This document shows positions 1-6,908 of a stretch of 10,904 bases of DNA, one piece after another. Source of the DNA: Pseudomonadota bacterium (GTDB lineage Bacteria; Pseudomonadota; Alphaproteobacteria; Sphingomonadales; Sphingomonadaceae). The notes beneath the pieces are model-generated. The model saw only the letters and a program-made list of their open reading frames with translations, did not search any database and was not told the origin of the DNA. The translations under genes and the position numbers were made by a program. Numbering within the stretch: position 1 is the first letter of the stretch; each line of letters opens with the position of its first letter. Where the stretch lies: positions 1 through 10,904 of the forward strand of contig JAEZCZ010000058.1 in NCBI GenBank assembly GCA_023433305.1. The letters are read 5' to 3'.

Positions 1-4
1 CCCC

Positions 5-35
5 TGACCCCTCCCGCAAGCGGGAGGGGGAGTCA
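5..35 (-). terminator. Hairpin directly after the MFS transporter stop codon
   Basis: A 9-bp perfect stem (8-16 with 21-29) closes on the tetraloop CAAG. With a small bulge it can be extended by TGAC (5-8) pairing with GTCA (32-35), so the stop codon of the transporter gene lies in the stem foot. On the minus strand it follows the stop at once, as a transcript-end hairpin would. The T-run of a classical intrinsic terminator is missing (GGGG follows). It could be a Rho-assisted or mRNA-stabilising hairpin, or a copy of the C-rich/G-rich palindrome family common in sphingomonad genomes. Confidence 0.6.
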
Positions 36-1664
36 GCTCCCGTGATCGATCCTGCGGCGGAAAGTCTCCGGCAGCCATAGCAGGCCGACGACGAGCGTCA
101 GCACGGCCACCCCGATCGGATACCACAGCCCGGCGTAGATGTTGCCCGTTGCCGCCACCATCGCGAACGCGATGGTCGGCAGGAAACCGCCGAACCAGCC
201 GTTGCCGATGTGGTAGGGCAGGCTGAGCGCGGTGTAGCGGATGCGCGCGGGGAACAGCTCGACCAGCAGCGCTGCGATAGGGCCGTAGACCATCGTCACC
301 AGCAGAACGAGCGCGGTGAGGATGGCGATGACGAGGGGCCGGTTGAGGTCGGGCGCCTCACCCGCGGCGGGATAGCCGGCCGCGTCGAGCAGAGCCGGGA
401 GCTCGGCATCGAAGCTCGCCTTGTCCGCGACCGGAACTTCCGTGTCACCGATCCGGACCACGGCTGCCCCCGATGTCTCCTGGTTGTCGTAAGGGATGCC
501 GGCCTTGGCGAGCGCCGACTTGGCGATATCGCAGCCGGTCTTGTCGAAGGCGGTCCGGCCGATCGGGTCGAACTGCACCGAGCACGTCGCGGGGTCGGCC
601 ATCACGGTCACCGGTGCACGCTCCTGCGCTTGCGCCAGCGCCGGATTGGCCGCCTCGGTCAGCGCGCCAAACAGCGGGAAGTAAAGCAGCGCGGCCAGCC
701 CACAGCCAGCCATGATGATCGGCTTGCGGCCGATCTTGTCGGAGAGCCAGCCGAAGAACACGAAGAACGGCGTGCCAATGAGCAGCGCGATGGCGATCAG
801 GACGTTGGCGGTGCCGCCGTCGACCTTGAGGATCCGTTCGAGATAAAACAGCGCGTAGAACTGGCCGGTGTACCAGACCACCGCCTGCCCGGCGACCGCG
901 CCGAGCAGCGCCACCAGCACAAGCCGCGCGTTCTTCCAGTTGCCGAACGCCTCGGTCAGAGGCGCCTTAGAGGTCGCGCCGGCATCCTTCATCTCCTGGT
1001 AGACCGGGCTCTCGTTGAGCTGAAGGCGGATCCACAGCGAGACCACCAGCAGCAGCGCCGATGCGAAGAACGGCAGGCGCCAGCCCCAGTCCGCGAACGC
1101 CTCCTCTCCCATCGCCTCGCGCGTCTCGATCACCACCAGCAGCGCCGCGAACAGGCCGAGCGTCGCCGTGGTCTGGATGAAGCTGGTATAGAACCCCCGC
1201 TTCCCTTCGGGCGCGTGCTCGGCGACGAAGGTCGCGGCGCCGCCGTATTGCCCGCCGAGCGCGAGGCCCTGCAGCAGGCGCAGGCCGACCAGCATCAACG
1301 GTGCGGCCACACCCGCGCTGGCGTAGCTCGGCAGCAGCCCGACCGCGAACGTCGAGGCGCCCATGATGCCCATCGTCACGAGGAAGGTGTTCTTGCGCCC
1401 GACGAGGTCGCCGATCCGCCCGAACACCAAAGCTCCGAACGGCCGCACCGCAAAGCCCGCGGCGAACGCGGCGAGCGCGAGGATGAACCCGGTGGTCTCG
1501 TTCACCCCCGAGAAGAACTGCACGGTGATGACCGAAGCGAGCAGGCCGTAGAGGTAGAAATCGTACCACTCGAACACCGTACCGAGCGACGACGCCGCGA
1601 TGACCTTGACGTGCGAACTCTTGAGCTGCGCGTCGGCGGCTGCGGCAGTGGCCATGTCGTTCAT
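33..1664 (-). CDS. MFS transporter of the metabolite:H+ symporter (MHS/ShiA-ProP-like) type with an inserted domain
   Basis: This is a 543-residue inner-membrane secondary transporter, probably a proton symporter for a small organic acid or osmolyte; the substrate cannot be read from sequence. An opening like FEWYDFYLYG (31-40) is typical of the MHS branch. The MFS loop signature GRIGDLVGRKN (82-92) and its second-half echo WLSDKIGRKP (306-315) are both present, as are about 12 hydrophobic segments. The usual family length is about 430-450 residues. The excess is one block at about 336-440, between two late membrane segments. It is hydrophilic, predicted extracytoplasmic, and carries two cysteines (C361, C378) that could form a disulfide. 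The start ATG at 1664 is preceded directly by AGGGGAGGG (1665-1673); the ATG at 1655 (M4) is an alternative with wider spacing. The gene lies 84 bp after mccA, separated by two palindromes, so it may have its own promoter. Family assignment is firm, substrate unknown. Confidence 0.93.
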   Translation of the reverse strand: MNDMATAAAADAQLKSSHVKVIAASSLGTVFEWYDFYLYGLLASVITVQFFSGVNETTGFILALAAFAAGFAVRPFGALVFGRIGDLVGRKNTFLVTMGIMGASTFAVGLLPSYASAGVAAPLMLVGLRLLQGLALGGQYGGAATFVAEHAPEGKRGFYTSFIQTTATLGLFAALLVVIETREAMGEEAFADWGWRLPFFASALLLVVSLWIRLQLNESPVYQEMKDAGATSKAPLTEAFGNWKNARLVLVALLGAVAGQAVVWYTGQFYALFYLERILKVDGGTANVLIAIALLIGTPFFVFFGWLSDKIGRKPIIMAGCGLAALLYFPLFGALTEAANPALAQAQERAPVTVMADPATCSVQFDPIGRTAFDKTGCDIAKSALAKAGIPYDNQETSGAAVVRIGDTEVPVADKASFDAELPALLDAAGYPAAGEAPDLNRPLVIAILTALVLLVTMVYGPIAALLVELFPARIRYTALSLPYHIGNGWFGGFLPTIAFAMVAATGNIYAGLWYPIGVAVLTLVVGLLWLPETFRRRIDHGS

Positions 1665-1695
1665 CCCTCCCCTTTGGTTGCGCTAACAGTGCCGC

Positions 1696-1716
1696 GATTG
1701 CGAAAACCACGCAATC
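1696..1716. promoter_or_regulatory. 7-bp perfect inverted repeat upstream of the MFS gene
   Basis: GATTGCG (1696-1702) and CGCAATC (1710-1716) are perfect inverted copies separated by 7 bases. The dyad lies 32-52 bp upstream of the transporter ATG, where an operator for this gene would be expected. No T-run follows on the minus strand, so a terminator role for mccA is less likely. The regulator is unknown, and a convincing -35/-10 pair was not found in the 84-bp gap. Confidence 0.4.
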
Positions 1717-1721
1717 CCTTC

Positions 1722-1747
1722 CCCTTTCCCCCTTGATGGGGAAAGGG
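1722..1747 (-). terminator. Hairpin immediately downstream of mccA
   Basis: CCCTTTCCCC (1722-1731) pairs perfectly with GGGGAAAGGG (1738-1747) around a 6-base loop. On the minus strand it starts one base after the mccA stop codon (1749-1751), so it marks the likely end of the carotenoid-mccA operon transcript. As with the hairpin at 5-35, no poly-T tract follows. Rho-assisted termination or 3'-end protection is therefore more likely than a textbook intrinsic terminator. Confidence 0.6.
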
Positions 1748-1748
1748 T

Positions 1749-3683
1749 TCAATCTTGCGACTTCTCCACGCGCGCCAGCAGGGCCTCGACCTGGACTTGC
1801 TGGCCTTGGGCGACGGCCAGTTCCGCCACCGTGCCGTCGAACGGCGCGGTCAGGGCGTGTTCCATCTTCATCGCCTCGAGCACCAGCAGCCGCTGGCCTT
1901 TCGCCACCGCCTCGCCCTCGGCGACATCGACCGCGATCACCTTGCCGGGCATAGGCGCGAGGATGTCGCCGTCGTGGGCACCGCCGCCCGCCGCACCGGC
2001 GTAGCGCGCCGGCTCGAACCGCCAGGTCGCCCCCTGGAGCGTCGCCCAGCTCGTGCCCTCTTCGCCGGTCACGAGCGCAAACTGTCGCTGGTCGTACATC
2101 AGCGGTTTCGCAAGATCGGCGACGTGGACATCGCGGCCGTCGGAGAGGCGAACCTGTGTTTGCCGGGCCGCGTTCAGCCGGAAGCCTGCCGGGGCCCGCC
2201 TGCCATCCGCGACATGATCCTCCGCCACAAGCGTCAGCAGCCAGGCCGGTGGCTCGACTTCGTAAACGAGGTCTTCCTCGTGCCGCTCGATGAAGCCGGT
2301 ATCGATCCGGCCCGCCATGAAATCCGGGTGGACCAGCGCGGTGCCCATGAACGTCGCGTTCGTCTTCACCGGCCAGACTTGTGCATCCCACAGGACGCGG
2401 CCGAGGCCCACAGCCGCGTCGCGGCGGGACTCGGCATGGCAGATCACCTTGGCGATCATCGGATCGTAGAACGGCGAAATCTCACCGCCTTGTTCGACGC
2501 CCGTTTCGATCCGGACCCGGCTTGGCGGCGTCTCTTCGAGATGGCGGCCATGCGTATCGGCAACGCGCAGCGGCCGGATGGTCGAGGGGAGGTCGAACCG
2601 CTCGAGCTTTCCGGTCGAGGGGAGGAAGCCCCTCACCGGGTCCTCGGCATAGAGCCGCGCTTCCATCGCCCAGCCGTCGATCGACAGTTCGTCCTGTCGC
2701 TTGGGCAGCTCTTCCCCGCTCGCCACCCTCAGTTGCCACTCGACGAGGTCGACGCCCGTGATCTCCTCGGTCACCGGATGCTCGACCTGGAGGCGGGTGT
2801 TCATTTCCATGAAGAAGATGCGGTCGGCGCTGAGCCCCTCGCTGGCGTCGGCGATGAACTCGATCGTGCCGGCGCCGACATAGCCGACCGCCTTGGCGGC
2901 GCGCACCGCGGCGGCGCAGATCGCCTCGCGCGTGGCCGGGTCCATGCCGGGGGCGGGGGCCTCCTCGATGACCTTCTGGTGGCGGCGCTGGAGCGAGCAG
3001 TCGCGCTCGAACAGGTGGACGACGTTGCCGTGGGTGTCGCCGAATACCTGGATCTCGATGTGGCGCGGGCTGGTGATCCACTTCTCGAGCAGGACCTCGT
3101 CGTTGCCGAAGCTGGCGCTTGCCTCGCGGCGGCAGGACTCGAGCGCGGGCAAGAAATCGGGCGCGGCGTCGACCTTGCGCATGCCCTTGCCACCACCGCC
3201 CGCGACCGCCTTGATGAGCACCGGCCAGCCGATCTGTTCCGCCTCCTTCAGGAGCCGTTCGGGCGACTGGTCCGCTCCCATGTAGCCAGGGGTCACGGGC
3301 ACGCCGGCGTCCTGCATCAGCTTCTTGGCTGCATCCTTGAGGCCCATCGCGCGAATGCTCTCGGGCCTCGGCCCCACCCAGATCAGCCCCGCGGCGGAGA
3401 CCGCTTCGGCGAATTCGGCGTTCTCGGAAAGAAAACCGTATCCGGGATGGATCGCCTCGGCGCCCATCGCCCTGGCGGCGTCGATGATCCGCTCGCCGCG
3501 CAGGTAGCTCTCCGCCGCCGGCGAAGGCCCGATGTGCACCGCTTCGTCCGCCTGCCGCACGTGCAGCGCCTTCGCATCGGCATCCGAATAGACCGCGACC
3601 GTGCGAATCCCCATCGCGCGCGCCGTGCGGATGATCCGGCATGCGATCTCACCCCGGTTGGCAATGAGAAGCGACTCGATCAT
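1749..3683 (-). CDS. mccA: Acyl-CoA carboxylase alpha subunit (biotin carboxylase + BCCP), best fit 3-methylcrotonyl-CoA carboxylase
   Basis: This 644-residue cytoplasmic subunit carboxylates its own biotin with ATP and bicarbonate, then hands CO2 to a carboxyltransferase beta subunit. The order is a biotin carboxylase N-domain (ANRGEIACR at 8-16), ATP-grasp with the glycine loop GGGGKGMR (162-169), ERDCSLQRRHQK (226-237) and EHPVTE (301-306), biotin carboxylase C-domain (to about 460), a linker region, and a C-terminal biotinyl domain with EAMKMEH, where K606 is the biotin lysine. All key motifs are intact. Length and N-terminal details (SYLRGERI, AIRAMG-like) fit MccA of leucine catabolism better than PccA or AccC, but propionyl- or geranyl-CoA carboxylase cannot be excluded. 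A segment at about 365-390 before the RIETGVEQGGE block seems longer than usual. The start ATG overlaps the crtB stop in ATGA, indicating translational coupling. No beta subunit gene is in the window, which is unusual for mcc operons. Confidence 0.9.
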   Translation of the reverse strand: MIESLLIANRGEIACRIIRTARAMGIRTVAVYSDADAKALHVRQADEAVHIGPSPAAESYLRGERIIDAARAMGAEAIHPGYGFLSENAEFAEAVSAAGLIWVGPRPESIRAMGLKDAAKKLMQDAGVPVTPGYMGADQSPERLLKEAEQIGWPVLIKAVAGGGGKGMRKVDAAPDFLPALESCRREASASFGNDEVLLEKWITSPRHIEIQVFGDTHGNVVHLFERDCSLQRRHQKVIEEAPAPGMDPATREAICAAAVRAAKAVGYVGAGTIEFIADASEGLSADRIFFMEMNTRLQVEHPVTEEITGVDLVEWQLRVASGEELPKRQDELSIDGWAMEARLYAEDPVRGFLPSTGKLERFDLPSTIRPLRVADTHGRHLEETPPSRVRIETGVEQGGEISPFYDPMIAKVICHAESRRDAAVGLGRVLWDAQVWPVKTNATFMGTALVHPDFMAGRIDTGFIERHEEDLVYEVEPPAWLLTLVAEDHVADGRRAPAGFRLNAARQTQVRLSDGRDVHVADLAKPLMYDQRQFALVTGEEGTSWATLQGATWRFEPARYAGAAGGGAHDGDILAPMPGKVIAVDVAEGEAVAKGQRLLVLEAMKMEHALTAPFDGTVAELAVAQGQQVQVEALLARVEKSQD

Positions 3684-4765
3684 GCATTGTCCTCATCGGG
3701 CAGCGGGGTCATCGGGATCGGGGCCACTGGGCCGGTCATGCGGACGTCGAGGAGCACCGCGCCGCGTGTGTGGCGCGGCCATTCGTCGGGCTCCTGCGGC
3801 GCGCGCAGGGCTTCGCGGAACGCGGAGGCGGCAAGGGCGAGCCGGGCGACCGCGTTGGGGCGAATGCGGCGGTACCAGGCTTCCTTGCCGAGTTCGCGCA
3901 CCTCGTGGGCCATCGCGCCGTATAGGTTGGCCGCGGTGAGCGCCGCCCAGCGCTGGCGGAAGCCCAGGCTCGCTGCGCCGAAGCGGCCGGCCGCCTCGTG
4001 CCGCGCGGCCATGTCGAGCAGCCGTGCGACGAGCGCGACCAGCTTGTCGCGATAGATCGGCTTGAGGTGCTCGCCCGGCGGGATGTCGGCGGCGACCGAC
4101 CATTCGACCGGCAGGTAGCAACGCTCATCGGTATCGTCGGTCCAGACCTCGCGGGCGATATCGGCGAGCTGCAGCGCGACCGCGAAGTCGAACACGCGGT
4201 CGAGCGTCGCCTCGTCGTCGTCCGGAATGCCCATGATGCGTGCCATCATCAGCGCGGGCGCGCCGGCCGCGTGATAGCAATAGCGGAGCAGGTCTTCCTC
4301 GCTGCGCGGGCGCCAGCCCGATGCGTCGAGCGCGAAACCTTCGAGCACGTCGTCGGCCATCTGCTCGGTGAGCCGGGCCTCCAGCGCGACCTGGCCGAAG
4401 CCGTCGAACGCGGGGTCGGCGGTGGGCTGGCCTTCGAGCGCGCGGCGGGTCAGCACGCGGATCGCGCCGATGCGATGTTCGGCATGGGTCTTCGCTCCGG
4501 CGCGCTCGCCGCCATCGTGCCCCATCGCCAACTCGCGGCATCGACGGCACCAGGCATAGAGCATCCACGCCTGCTCGCGCGTGGTCCGATCGAGCAGGCG
4601 GCTGGCGAAGGCCAGGCTCTTGCTCCCGCGCGCGATCACCGCGCCGGCATCGGCGACGAGATCCTCGCGCTCGCGGCCGCCACCGGTCTGGCGCGGTGGC
4701 GGGCGCAGGATCCGGGAAGGGGCCAGCAGGCGCGGACGCCGGTCGCGGAAGGGACGGATCGCCAT
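3680..4765 (-). CDS. crtB: Phytoene/squalene synthase family protein with degenerate Asp-rich motifs
   Basis: The family normally joins two GGPP into phytoene through two Mg-binding Asp-rich motifs. The 361-residue product keeps the fold signatures: ARGSKSLAFASRLL (about 45-58), YAWCRRC (70-76), ADDVLEGFALD (137-147), RYCYHAAGAP (161-170), QLADIAREV (199-207) and RCYLP (215-219). Two departures matter. The first motif, normally CDDxxDG, reads CRELAMG (76-82) and has no aspartate. The second, normally NIARDxxED, reads DIAREVWTD, with Asp to Glu at its first position. Activity is therefore doubtful or altered, yet the frame is intact to the end. I chose the ATG at 4765, 7 bp after the LOG stop; an ATG at 4849 would overlap LOG by 77 bp and add an unfamiliar N-terminus. 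Even so, the Arg/Pro-rich leader of about 35 residues is longer than usual. The stop overlaps the mccA start by 4 bp. Family membership is sure, function is not. Confidence 0.85.
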   Translation of the reverse strand: MAIRPFRDRRPRLLAPSRILRPPPRQTGGGREREDLVADAGAVIARGSKSLAFASRLLDRTTREQAWMLYAWCRRCRELAMGHDGGERAGAKTHAEHRIGAIRVLTRRALEGQPTADPAFDGFGQVALEARLTEQMADDVLEGFALDASGWRPRSEEDLLRYCYHAAGAPALMMARIMGIPDDDEATLDRVFDFAVALQLADIAREVWTDDTDERCYLPVEWSVAADIPPGEHLKPIYRDKLVALVARLLDMAARHEAAGRFGAASLGFRQRWAALTAANLYGAMAHEVRELGKEAWYRRIRPNAVARLALAASAFREALRAPQEPDEWPRHTRGAVLLDVRMTGPVAPIPMTPLPDEDNA

Positions 4766-4772
4766 CACGTGC

Positions 4773-5366
4773 TCATAGCTCGTCCGCGTCCATGCGGAAG
4801 ATCGGGCGATGCGGGCGATGGTCCTCCATGCGCGTGAGCAACGGTTCAAGCGCGGTTTCGGCCATCAGGATATCGCGGTGCTCCGCGCGGATGAAGCCGC
4901 TTTCGCCCATGCGGCGGTAGAACGCGACCAGCCCGTCGTAGAACCCGAACGCGTTGAGCAGCCCGACCGGCTTGGCATGATAGCCGAGCTGGGCCCAGCT
5001 GACCGCTTCCCACAGCTCGTCCATCGTGCCGACGCCGCCGGGAAGCGTGAGAAACCCGTCGGCGAAGTCGGTGAAGGCCTTCTTGCGCTGATGCATCGTC
5101 TCGACGACGTGGAGCTCGCTGCAGGCGCGGTTGGCGAGCTCGGCCTGGACGAGCGCCTCGGGGATCACGCCGATCACCTCTCCGCCATCGAGGAGCGCGC
5201 CGGCTGCGAGCGCGCCCATCAGACCGACCTTGCCGCCGCCGTAGACCACACCGATCCCGCGCCGGGCCAGCGCGGTGCCGACATCCATCGCCAGTTCCTC
5301 GTAACGCGGGTCCGCCGGCGACGCGGAGCCGCAGTAGACCGCGAGGCGACGCAGCGGCAGCGTCAT
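4773..5366 (-). CDS. LOG family (TIGR00730) nucleotide 5'-monophosphate phosphoribohydrolase-like protein
   Basis: This is a 197-residue cytoplasmic Rossmann-like protein of the family that includes plant Lonely Guy and bacterial YgdH/PpnN-like enzymes, which cleave the N-glycosidic bond of (cytokinin) nucleoside monophosphates. Seen here are the N-terminal YCGSASPADPRYEE (11-24), the phosphate-binding YGGGKVGLMG (42-51), the arginine-lysine pair in MHQRK (91-95), and the hallmark PGGVGTMDE (109-117) with its catalytic glutamate. Length is normal. The start ATG overlaps the crtI stop in ATGA, and its stop is 7 bp before the chosen crtB start, so the gene sits inside the carotenoid operon. A direct role in carotenoid synthesis is not known for this family. 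Nucleotide salvage or cytokinin-like signal production are the inherited guesses. Family call is firm, substrate unknown. Confidence 0.94.
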   Translation of the reverse strand: MTLPLRRLAVYCGSASPADPRYEELAMDVGTALARRGIGVVYGGGKVGLMGALAAGALLDGGEVIGVIPEALVQAELANRACSELHVVETMHQRKKAFTDFADGFLTLPGGVGTMDELWEAVSWAQLGYHAKPVGLLNAFGFYDGLVAFYRRMGESGFIRAEHRDILMAETALEPLLTRMEDHRPHRPIFRMDADEL

Positions 5367-6844
5367 CGCGCGAGATCGCCCAGCATCCGCCGCGCGGTCG
5401 CCTTCGCGCCGTCGAGCACTCCGGGAATGCCTCCTCCCGGACAGGTCGAGGAGCCGACGAGATAGAGGTTGCCGATCACCTCGTCGCGGTCGCGCAGGCG
5501 CAGCCAGCCGCTCTGCACGGGCACCGGCTCGAGCCCGAAGGCGCTGCCGAGATGGGCGTTGAAGTCGAGCGCGAAGTCGCGCGGTGCGTAGTGGAACCGG
5601 GTGACGATGCGATCCGGCAGGTCAGGAATCAGGCGCCGCTCGATTTCGGCGAGCACGCGCTGCTCGAGCATCGGCCCGACCTGTTCCCAATCGACCGTCA
5701 GCTTGCCCATGTGCGCGACCGGAACCACCGCCTGGAATACGCTGCGGCCGTCGGCGGCTAGCGAGGAATCCGTCACGCTCGGGTGATTTAGGAAGATCGG
5801 CAGGTCGGCGGGCAGCACGCCGCGATCGAACACGTCTTCCAGCAGGCTTTCGTAGCGCGGGGCGAACAGCACCATGTGATGCGGAATGCCCGGCCAGCCT
5901 CCCTCGATCCCGAAATGGACGACGAACAGCGACTGGCTGAAGCGCTTCTTGGCCAGTCGGCGCGCCATCTGCGGCCCGCGCGGCGACGCGCGCAGCAGGT
6001 CGCGATACGTGTGGACCGGATCGGCATTGCTGGCGACCGCGTCGAACCGGCCGCGCCAGCCGCTCAGCGTCTCGACCTCGGCGGCCTCGGTCCCGATGGT
6101 GTGGATCGCGGTGACCGGATCGTGCAGCCGTATCTCGCCGCCGAGCCGCTCGAACTGGCGCTGCATCGCGGCCGCCAGCCGATTCATCCCGCCGCGCGGC
6201 CACCACGCACCGTCTGTTTCGAGAAGCGGCGAATGGACCGCGCGCGCGGTCAACGGATTGGCCCCGACCAGAAGGGCGTGCACGGTCAGCGCCTGGCGCA
6301 GCTTCGGATGCCGGATGAAGCGGCTCACGGTGTCATGCAGCGACATCCAGGCGCGGTGCCGGGCAAGCGCGGGCGCTGCCTTGAGCATCGCCAGGGGCCC
6401 CGGCGCGCGATCGGCCTGGAAGAACTCTCCGCACTCGCTGTTCAGCGCGTCGCGATGGGCGAGCAGCGCATCGAAACCCGGGATATCCGCGGGGTCGAGC
6501 CGCGCGATCTCGCGCCGCAGCGCGGCGGCATCGGCAGTGAAGTCGAAGTGCGTGCCGTCGGGCCAGTTGAACCGGCACAGCGGCTCGACGGCAAGCAGCT
6601 CGAGATCGGCCGCCATGTCGTGACCGGTCAATTCCCACAGCTCACGAAATCCCGCCGGATCGCCGATCGCGGCCGCCCCGGCATCGAAGGTGAAGCTGCC
6701 TTCCTGCCAGGAATAGGCATGGCCGCCGGGCTTGTCGCGCGCCTCGACGAGGGTCGTCGACACGCCCGCCGCCTGCAGCCGGATTGCAAGCGGCAATCCG
6801 CCCATCCCGGCCCCGATCACACAGGCGCGTTTGCCCTCGCTCAT
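5363..6844 (-). CDS. crtI: CrtI-type phytoene desaturase family FAD-dependent oxidoreductase
   Basis: This 493-residue product has the standard length for bacterial CrtI, which uses FAD to introduce double bonds into phytoene at the membrane surface. It shows the N-terminal FAD Rossmann motif VIGAGMGGLPLAIRL (9-23), EARDKPGGHAY (34-44), the mid-region VGANPLTARAVHSPL (193-207), PRGGMNRL (216-223), ASNADPVHTYRDLL (271-284), VTDSSLA, and the C-terminal GGGIPGVLDGAKATARRML (470-488). Departures from CrtI usage as I know it are DAGAAAIGDP in place of DAGPTVITDP (54-63) and SSTCPGGG in place of a GTHPGAG-like string near the FAD (465-472), so specificity may differ from classical phytoene-to-lycopene enzymes. 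The start ATG at 6844 has TAAGG about 11 bp upstream and is the first gene of the operon. Its stop overlaps the LOG start by 4 bp. Diapophytoene or other carotenoid desaturases/isomerases are alternatives. Confidence 0.92.
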   Translation of the reverse strand: MSEGKRACVIGAGMGGLPLAIRLQAAGVSTTLVEARDKPGGHAYSWQEGSFTFDAGAAAIGDPAGFRELWELTGHDMAADLELLAVEPLCRFNWPDGTHFDFTADAAALRREIARLDPADIPGFDALLAHRDALNSECGEFFQADRAPGPLAMLKAAPALARHRAWMSLHDTVSRFIRHPKLRQALTVHALLVGANPLTARAVHSPLLETDGAWWPRGGMNRLAAAMQRQFERLGGEIRLHDPVTAIHTIGTEAAEVETLSGWRGRFDAVASNADPVHTYRDLLRASPRGPQMARRLAKKRFSQSLFVVHFGIEGGWPGIPHHMVLFAPRYESLLEDVFDRGVLPADLPIFLNHPSVTDSSLAADGRSVFQAVVPVAHMGKLTVDWEQVGPMLEQRVLAEIERRLIPDLPDRIVTRFHYAPRDFALDFNAHLGSAFGLEPVPVQSGWLRLRDRDEVIGNLYLVGSSTCPGGGIPGVLDGAKATARRMLGDLAR

Positions 6845-6908
6845 GGCACAGCCTTACGGTCGGTGCCGGGCAGCGGCAAGGCAACCACCGCTTGCTTGCT
6901 GTTCGAGC

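Noticed and set aside
210..1736. 508-codon plus-strand open frame opposite the MFS gene
   Set aside because: Highly charged Arg/Glu/Asp/His composition typical of antisense to a GC-rich membrane protein gene. No motif or ribosome site.
1755..4055. Very long plus-strand open frame (766 codons) opposite mccA and crtB
   Set aside because: Its translation is Arg/Gly/His-rich and low in recognisable motifs, while the minus strand carries intact MccA and CrtB motifs. It is a GC-rich codon-bias shadow.
4766..4849. Upstream ATG (4849) as the crtB start
   Set aside because: It would overlap the LOG coding sequence by 77 bp and add 28 residues unlike the family. The ATG at 4765, 7 bp after the LOG stop, fits the operon better.
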